NCBI RefSeq assembly: GCF_900148515.1
Contig: NZ_FRXN01000005.1
Coordinates: forward strand, 193,186-257,185
Origin: Algoriphagus zhangzhouensis
GTDB taxonomy: Bacteria > Bacteroidota > Bacteroidia > Cytophagales > Cyclobacteriaceae
DNA length: 64,000 nucleotides
Reading direction: 5' to 3'
In this document: one piece after another, positions 59,727 through 64,000 of the stretch
Layout of the letters: each line of letters opens with the position of its first letter
How positions within the stretch are numbered: the stretch's first letter is position 1
Notes under the pieces: model-generated
The model's input: only the letters and a program-made list of their open reading frames with translations
Databases searched by the model: none
What the model was told of the DNA's origin: nothing
Translations under genes and position numbers: made by a program

Positions 59727-60658
59727 ACATTCATCTGTTAGAATCTGATAGATTTTCTGATGTAGGCTATCAAGTTCTGGCTGGATTGGGGCCAGTATCC
59801 AAAGGGATGGATTTGATATCTCTGAAGAAAGCAGATGTCCTTTTTGTGAGGCTAGCTCATAAAATTGATTCAGATTTCATTAAAACTAATTGTCCAAATG
59901 TTAAATATGTCCTTTCTCCTACGACAGGACACGATCATTTAGATCTTAATTTTTTTAAGGAAAATGGAATTCAATTAATTTCTCTATTTGGAGAAACTGA
60001 ATTTTTAGACAGTATACCCTCAACTGCCGAGCATACTTGGGCCTTACTCCTAGGTCTGATTAGGAAATTACCATCGGCTTCATCTCATGCAATTTCAGAA
60101 AAGTGGAACAGGGACCTATTCATAGGGAATACCTTAAGAGGTAAAACTATAGGACTCTTGGGTTATGGTAGAGTTGGGAGACAAGTCGCTAATTTTGCTT
60201 TGGCATTTGGAATGAAAGTGAAAGCATTTGACTTGGAATCTAAATATTATCCAGCTGAAATCGTAGGGCATGATAATTTTGAGGCTTTTGCAGAGAGTTT
60301 AGATATCCTAAGTATTCATATCCCAATGAATGCAAAGAATCGTTTATGGCTTAATGGGGATAGGCTTGAAATGCTTAAATCAGGAGTGAAAATTATTAAT
60401 ACTTCAAGAGGTGGGATTTGGGATGAAGAGTATCTAGCCACACTTATCAAAAATGGACATGTTTCAGGTGTTGCTACGGATGTCCTTGCGGATGAAACGA
60501 ATCCAGAGATACTCCCTGATAACCCATTGATGAAGTTGGCACGTTTGGAATACTCTGTTCTTATTACTCCACATATAGCCGGGGCTTGTTTCGAAACTAT
60601 GCACAGCACTGAAGAGTTTGTAGTTCAAAAGTTAGTGGATACCCTAAAACTTGGCTAG
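59723..60658 (+). CDS. D-isomer-specific 2-hydroxyacid dehydrogenase
   Basis: A 311-residue NAD-dependent enzyme. The NAD site is 'GKTIGLLGYGRVGRQVANFA', the catalytic region has 'INTSRGGIWDEEYL' (Arg), 'VATDVLADETNP' (Glu/Asp) and 'ITPHIAGACFETM' (His). The substrate-binding half includes 'VLSPTTGHDHLDLNFFKENG'. Such enzymes reduce or oxidise 2-keto acids; within a polysaccharide locus it may act on a sugar-acid or a 3-deoxy-ulosonate precursor. That role is inference. Confidence 0.85.
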   Translation: MNIHLLESDRFSDVGYQVLAGLGPVSKGMDLISLKKADVLFVRLAHKIDSDFIKTNCPNVKYVLSPTTGHDHLDLNFFKENGIQLISLFGETEFLDSIPSTAEHTWALLLGLIRKLPSASSHAISEKWNRDLFIGNTLRGKTIGLLGYGRVGRQVANFALAFGMKVKAFDLESKYYPAEIVGHDNFEAFAESLDILSIHIPMNAKNRLWLNGDRLEMLKSGVKIINTSRGGIWDEEYLATLIKNGHVSGVATDVLADETNPEILPDNPLMKLARLEYSVLITPHIAGACFETMHSTEEFVVQKLVDTLKLG

Positions 60659-61736
60659 TCAAGTAAGCATATTATATTCTTTTAGAGATAGGAGTCTTGA
60701 GATCGTAAAAACGTCTCTAGATTCATTGAAGGAACAAACTTGGAAGGAGTTTGAGGTTGTTTTCCTTGATTATGGATCTCATCAAACATCCCCTAAGGCT
60801 TTGAAGGATTTGGTAGAATCTTATGACTTCTGCACCTATGTTGGTGTGAAGGGGGCGCAAGGTATGCTTTGGAGCCGGAGTAAAGCTCTAAACCTTGCAA
60901 TAAAAAAGGCCAGATATGATCTAATCTTCATCGTGGATATAGATTTATACTTTGCTCCAGAAGCATTGGAAGTATCTTTAAATTCTTTTGAAGAAGGAAA
61001 GTATTTGGGAGGTGATTGGGTTTTTCTAAGCAAAAAGGAAAGCCAAGAATTTTTAGAAGGAGCAAGAAAACCAAATTGGGATTCTTCAAAGATCTCTGAT
61101 GATAATGGGATGCTTTTGATCGAAAAAAGTGCTCTGGAAAAGATTGAAGGATATGATGAGTTTTTTCATCTGTATGGAGGAGAAGACACTGATTTGAAAA
61201 ATAGACTTTCCTTAGCCGGATATCAAAATAAAAAAATCAAAACCCCTTCTTTGTTTTTTCATGTATGGCATCCACATGTGATAATCAAAAGAACGAGTCA
61301 GCTCCTTGGTTTTCCTTATATACACAATGTGAAAAGGATTAATGAGAAGCATGTATTCTATAATTCAGATAAAAAATTGGTTAAAGGTAACTCCATTAAT
61401 CAATGGGGGAAGTTCCCCGAAGAACTCGGAGATCAAGTAAACTACATTTCCTTCGTTTTTGAAAATATACATTCCAGACTAATTCATTTTTTTCATCATA
61501 GTTTTCCTCTGCTATCAGAAGGGTATTATGAAATACAAATAGTTGAGAAAAAAAGAGAGAAGGGGATCAAAAGTCGTATTAAAGAGATCGTAAAAAAGTC
61601 TTCAGAAATTGAAATGGGTATGCAGGATGTCAATGAAATGATTTCTGCTTTATTATTATTTAACTATAGAAATCATAGTTATTGGTATCGAATAGACCCT
61701 GAAAAAAGGTCGATTACCTTAAGAATTAAAATCTAA
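60651..61736 (+). CDS. Family 2 glycosyltransferase with galactosyltransferase-type C-terminal domain
   Basis: A 361-residue protein starting with TTG, overlapping the upstream gene by 8 bases. The GT-A start is 'VSILYSFRDRSLEIVKTSLD', the metal motif is 'IFIVDIDLYFAPEAL' (DID), and 'IEGYDEFFHLYGGEDTDLKN' is the C-terminal domain typical of chondroitin-polymerase-like and N-acetylgalactosaminyl transferases. The last 120 residues are less conserved and partly basic. It probably adds one sugar to the repeat unit; the donor is unknown. Confidence 0.83.
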   Translation: MASQVSILYSFRDRSLEIVKTSLDSLKEQTWKEFEVVFLDYGSHQTSPKALKDLVESYDFCTYVGVKGAQGMLWSRSKALNLAIKKARYDLIFIVDIDLYFAPEALEVSLNSFEEGKYLGGDWVFLSKKESQEFLEGARKPNWDSSKISDDNGMLLIEKSALEKIEGYDEFFHLYGGEDTDLKNRLSLAGYQNKKIKTPSLFFHVWHPHVIIKRTSQLLGFPYIHNVKRINEKHVFYNSDKKLVKGNSINQWGKFPEELGDQVNYISFVFENIHSRLIHFFHHSFPLLSEGYYEIQIVEKKREKGIKSRIKEIVKKSSEIEMGMQDVNEMISALLLFNYRNHSYWYRIDPEKRSITLRIKI

Positions 61737-61740
61737 GAAC

Positions 61741-63141
61741 GTGTCGAACAGTAAAAAAGAAATTTGGTTTTTGATTTCAGACGGATTGGGCGTGAGAAAT
61801 TTCGCTTATAACGGTCTGGATCATTTTGCCACGGATTTGGATGTCAACCTAACCTATTGGAATAATACTGTTTTTAGTCTTGAAAGCTTGGGCTTGGAGG
61901 AAGTTCAAATGGCTACTCCAAGAAACCACCCTCTTTCGGATGTTTATAAAAAAGCAATCAAAGAGGTGGAATTGACCAATTTTTTTAAAATAACAGAGAA
62001 TCCAGTTTATAATACTTATCGTTTTCCCTTTACCTACAAAGGTTTCAAAAGCCAAATAAAAGAATGGTTATCCAAAGGATTGGAATTCACTCATAAGGAT
62101 CAAAAAGGGATAAACTCACTACGAGAAAAGATTAAGGACTTAGAAAGAGGGACAGATTATTATAAGAGTTGTTATAAGCAATTAAGTGAACATAAGCCTG
62201 ACTTGATATTTAATTCAAGCCAACGTCACATTACCTCTTTAGCACCTGTTTTGGCTGCTCAAGATTTGAATATCCCTACGGTTACATTCATTTTCTCTTG
62301 GGATAATTTACCCAAAGCAACTTTAGTCGTTGAGGCAGATTATTATTTCGTTTGGAGTGATTACATGAAGGAGCAATTGCTCTTTTATCATCCATTTATA
62401 AAAGAGGAACAGGTTTTTGTAACCGGAACACCACAATTTGGTTGGCATGTTGATTCTTCAACAATATTGTCTAGAGATGAGTTTTTCCATCAGTTTAAGA
62501 TGGATTCTTCCAAAAAGTATATTTGTTTCTCAGGCGATGATGTAACGACTTCTCCAAATGATCCGGGGTATCTTCGTGATCTTGCTATCACTGTTCGGAA
62601 ATTGAATGGGCAAGGTCAAAATTTGGGGATTTTGTTTAGAAGGTGCCCAGTTGATTTTTCAGATAGATTTGACAAAGTAGAACAGGAATTTAAAGATGTT
62701 ATTTTCCCTTTGGCTCCAAAATGGACCAAAATGGGTAAAGACTGGAACTTTATCCTTCCAGAAAAGGAGGATTTGGCTTTATTATCCAATGTTTGTGAAC
62801 ATTCGGAGTTGGTGATCAATGTGGGATCGTCCATGGTTTTTGATTTTTATTGCCACAGTAAACCTTGCTACTTCTTAAATTATAACGTGGAACAGCCACT
62901 CAATCCTAATTGGAAAATAGAAAAGGTCTATAAGTACATTCATTTTGAGTCTATGCCTTCCAAACAAAGCGTAGGGTGGATCAATCAAAAAGAGGATTTT
63001 GAAACTGTGATTTTGGATAGCCTTGCAGGAAAATCTATTCAGAAAGATCTAACAAGAAGCTGGTTTGAAAAAATCAATGTACAACCTGTAGAAGAGACGA
63101 ATCAACGATTCTTCAGCGCATTTGATACGATATTAAATTAG
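61741..63141 (+). CDS. GT-B-like glycosyltransferase of unknown family
   Basis: A 466-residue cytoplasmic protein with a GTG start. The middle block 'IFSWDNLPKATLVVEADYYF' followed by 'VWSDYMKEQLLFYHPFIKEE' and 'VFVTGTPQFGWHVD' resembles GT-B enzymes of surface-carbohydrate clusters. Near the C-terminus 'HSELVINVGSSMVFDFYCHS' plays the part of the donor-binding motif. The sequence lacks the family 4 GT signature (EX7E). The acceptor and donor are unknown. It starts 4 bases after the preceding gene. Confidence 0.7.
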   Translation: MSNSKKEIWFLISDGLGVRNFAYNGLDHFATDLDVNLTYWNNTVFSLESLGLEEVQMATPRNHPLSDVYKKAIKEVELTNFFKITENPVYNTYRFPFTYKGFKSQIKEWLSKGLEFTHKDQKGINSLREKIKDLERGTDYYKSCYKQLSEHKPDLIFNSSQRHITSLAPVLAAQDLNIPTVTFIFSWDNLPKATLVVEADYYFVWSDYMKEQLLFYHPFIKEEQVFVTGTPQFGWHVDSSTILSRDEFFHQFKMDSSKKYICFSGDDVTTSPNDPGYLRDLAITVRKLNGQGQNLGILFRRCPVDFSDRFDKVEQEFKDVIFPLAPKWTKMGKDWNFILPEKEDLALLSNVCEHSELVINVGSSMVFDFYCHSKPCYFLNYNVEQPLNPNWKIEKVYKYIHFESMPSKQSVGWINQKEDFETVILDSLAGKSIQKDLTRSWFEKINVQPVEETNQRFFSAFDTILN

Positions 63142-63151
63142 CGTCCAAAAA

Positions 63152-64000
63152 GTGCATATCGGATTTTTAACCCCAGAATATCCCCATGAAAGGGTTCAAT
63201 ATTCTGCGGGTATTGGTACAAGCCTCAAAAACCTAATCGACTCTTTGATTAAGCTGGACTGTCGTGTATCAGTTTTTGTTTACAACCAACCATTTTTTGA
63301 TTTTATTGAAGAGGATCGTATTACTCTCCATTTGATTTCTAATCAAAACAAAGGGGCTTTCGGATGGTATAAAAATAGAAAGGACATCAATAAGTATGTC
63401 CAGTATTTTATCACCACCGAGAAAATAGATATTTTAGAAGTGCCTGATTGGACTGGGATTTCTGCATTTATGAAATTCTCGTGTCCAGTGGTAATGAGAC
63501 TTCATGGAAGTGATGGTTTCTTTTGTTATTTGGAACAAAGGAAGCAAAAAATTAAAAACTGGTTTTTGGAGAAAAAGGCTTTGTCTAGTTCAGACGCCCT
63601 TATTTCTCCCAATAAATTTACGCTTGATACAACTAGATCCGTTTTCGGATTGTCAGACCATCAAAAAGTTAAAATAATTAATCTGGGATTAGACTTATCT
63701 TTTTTTAATGATCCTGAATTTGAAAGTTTTGAACCATTCACTATTTGTTGTATTGGTACAATTATCCGGAAAAAGGGAGTGTTCACCCTTCCCAGTATTT
63801 TTGAAGAAGTAATAAGGCTATTACCAAATGTTAGATTCTTTTTTATAGGGAATGATTCTCCAGATGTTTTTTCTGGTTCTGAATCTACTTGGAGCCTATT
63901 AGAAAAAGAATTTTCCCAGCCGGTATTGGAGAAAGTTACCTATCTCGGGAAAATTGACTATTCTGAAGTTTCATCACATCTGAAAAAAGCCAACCTATGT
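63152..64000 (+). CDS. Family 4 glycosyltransferase (partial, 3' end outside window)
   Basis: The frame starts with GTG at 63152 and is open for 283 codons to the window edge. The N-terminal GT-B half is typical: 'HIGFLTPEYPHERVQYSAGI' with a glycine-rich start, and 'VVMRLHGSDGFF', where family 4 enzymes bind the acceptor. The second half begins with 'CCIGTIIRKKGVFTLPSIFE', the donor-binding domain entry, and 'VTYLGKIDYSEVSSHLKKAN'. The C-terminal EX7E motif lies beyond the window. It continues the block 2 operon. Confidence 0.85.
   Translation, partial: MHIGFLTPEYPHERVQYSAGIGTSLKNLIDSLIKLDCRVSVFVYNQPFFDFIEEDRITLHLISNQNKGAFGWYKNRKDINKYVQYFITTEKIDILEVPDWTGISAFMKFSCPVVMRLHGSDGFFCYLEQRKQKIKNWFLEKKALSSSDALISPNKFTLDTTRSVFGLSDHQKVKIINLGLDLSFFNDPEFESFEPFTICCIGTIIRKKGVFTLPSIFEEVIRLLPNVRFFFIGNDSPDVFSGSESTWSLLEKEFSQPVLEKVTYLGKIDYSEVSSHLKKANLC

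Noticed and set aside
37036..64000. Polysaccharide locus as a recently acquired island
   Set aside because: There is no integrase, transposase, tRNA or direct repeat at its left edge, and the right edge lies outside the window. Composition looks similar by eye, so transfer cannot be supported.

Overview
The window looks like chromosomal DNA from a marine-type member of the Bacteroidota, order Cytophagales, most likely a Cyclobacteriaceae such as Algoriphagus. The grounds are: low GC, promoters of the Bacteroidota form (TTTG, about 20 bases, TAnnTTTG), few Shine-Dalgarno sequences, a TamL-type Omp85 lipoprotein, DUF6428 and DUF2911 proteins, and many outer-membrane barrels. I see no rRNA, tRNA, insertion sequence, prophage or CRISPR array.

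Layout. 1-5 kb, minus strand: two secreted or outer-membrane proteins of unknown role, a short AraC-type DNA-binding protein that looks truncated, and a small Omp85-type barrel. 4.8-6.4 kb: an arsenate-response operon (arsR, DUF6428, thioredoxin-type arsC) with no ACR3 or ArsB pump beside it. 6.5-10.3 kb: two MFS transporters, a Crp/Fnr regulator and a PAP2 phosphatase. 10.3-15.4 kb: hemF and tamL, then a divergent rRNA/tRNA methyltransferase and a BASS-family transporter. 15.5-18.1 kb: a CsgG-like secreted protein, acyl-CoA-binding protein and citrate synthase. 18.4-24.3 kb: a complete suf Fe-S operon (sufB-C-D-S-E, then DUF59 and a bacilliredoxin), with an Lrp regulator upstream. 25.4-36.9 kb: mostly housekeeping and secreted hydrolases (M14 and S9 peptidases, penicillin acylase family, thymidylate synthase, an EEP-family hydrolase).

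37.0-64.0 kb (running off the end): a large capsule/exopolysaccharide locus on the plus strand in two blocks. Block 1 (37.0-54.2 kb) has a winged-helix regulator, a multi-SLBB export protein, UDP-glucose dehydrogenase, a NeuD-type acetyltransferase, a flippase, a nitroreductase, a pyruvyltransferase, five glycosyltransferases or similar, a Wzz chain-length protein, a candidate polymerase and Wzi. Block 2 (54.4 kb onward) has a second nucleotide-sugar dehydrogenase, a Wza lipoprotein, a Wzc tyrosine autokinase, a NeuA-type cytidylyltransferase, a hydroxyacid dehydrogenase and further glycosyltransferases.

The most interesting signal is regulatory. Each block starts with a matching inverted repeat (TGAGTA-N7-TACTCACTT) in which a -7 promoter box is embedded. 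Each also carries an identical 24-base element in the leader in front of its first structural gene; its core resembles the ops element used by RfaH/NusG-type antiterminators. The block 1 regulator is a winged helix joined to what looks like a degenerate nucleotidyltransferase fold. I infer a two-layer control: repression or activation at the paired operators, then antitermination at the paired leader elements. Only the sequence matches are directly observed.
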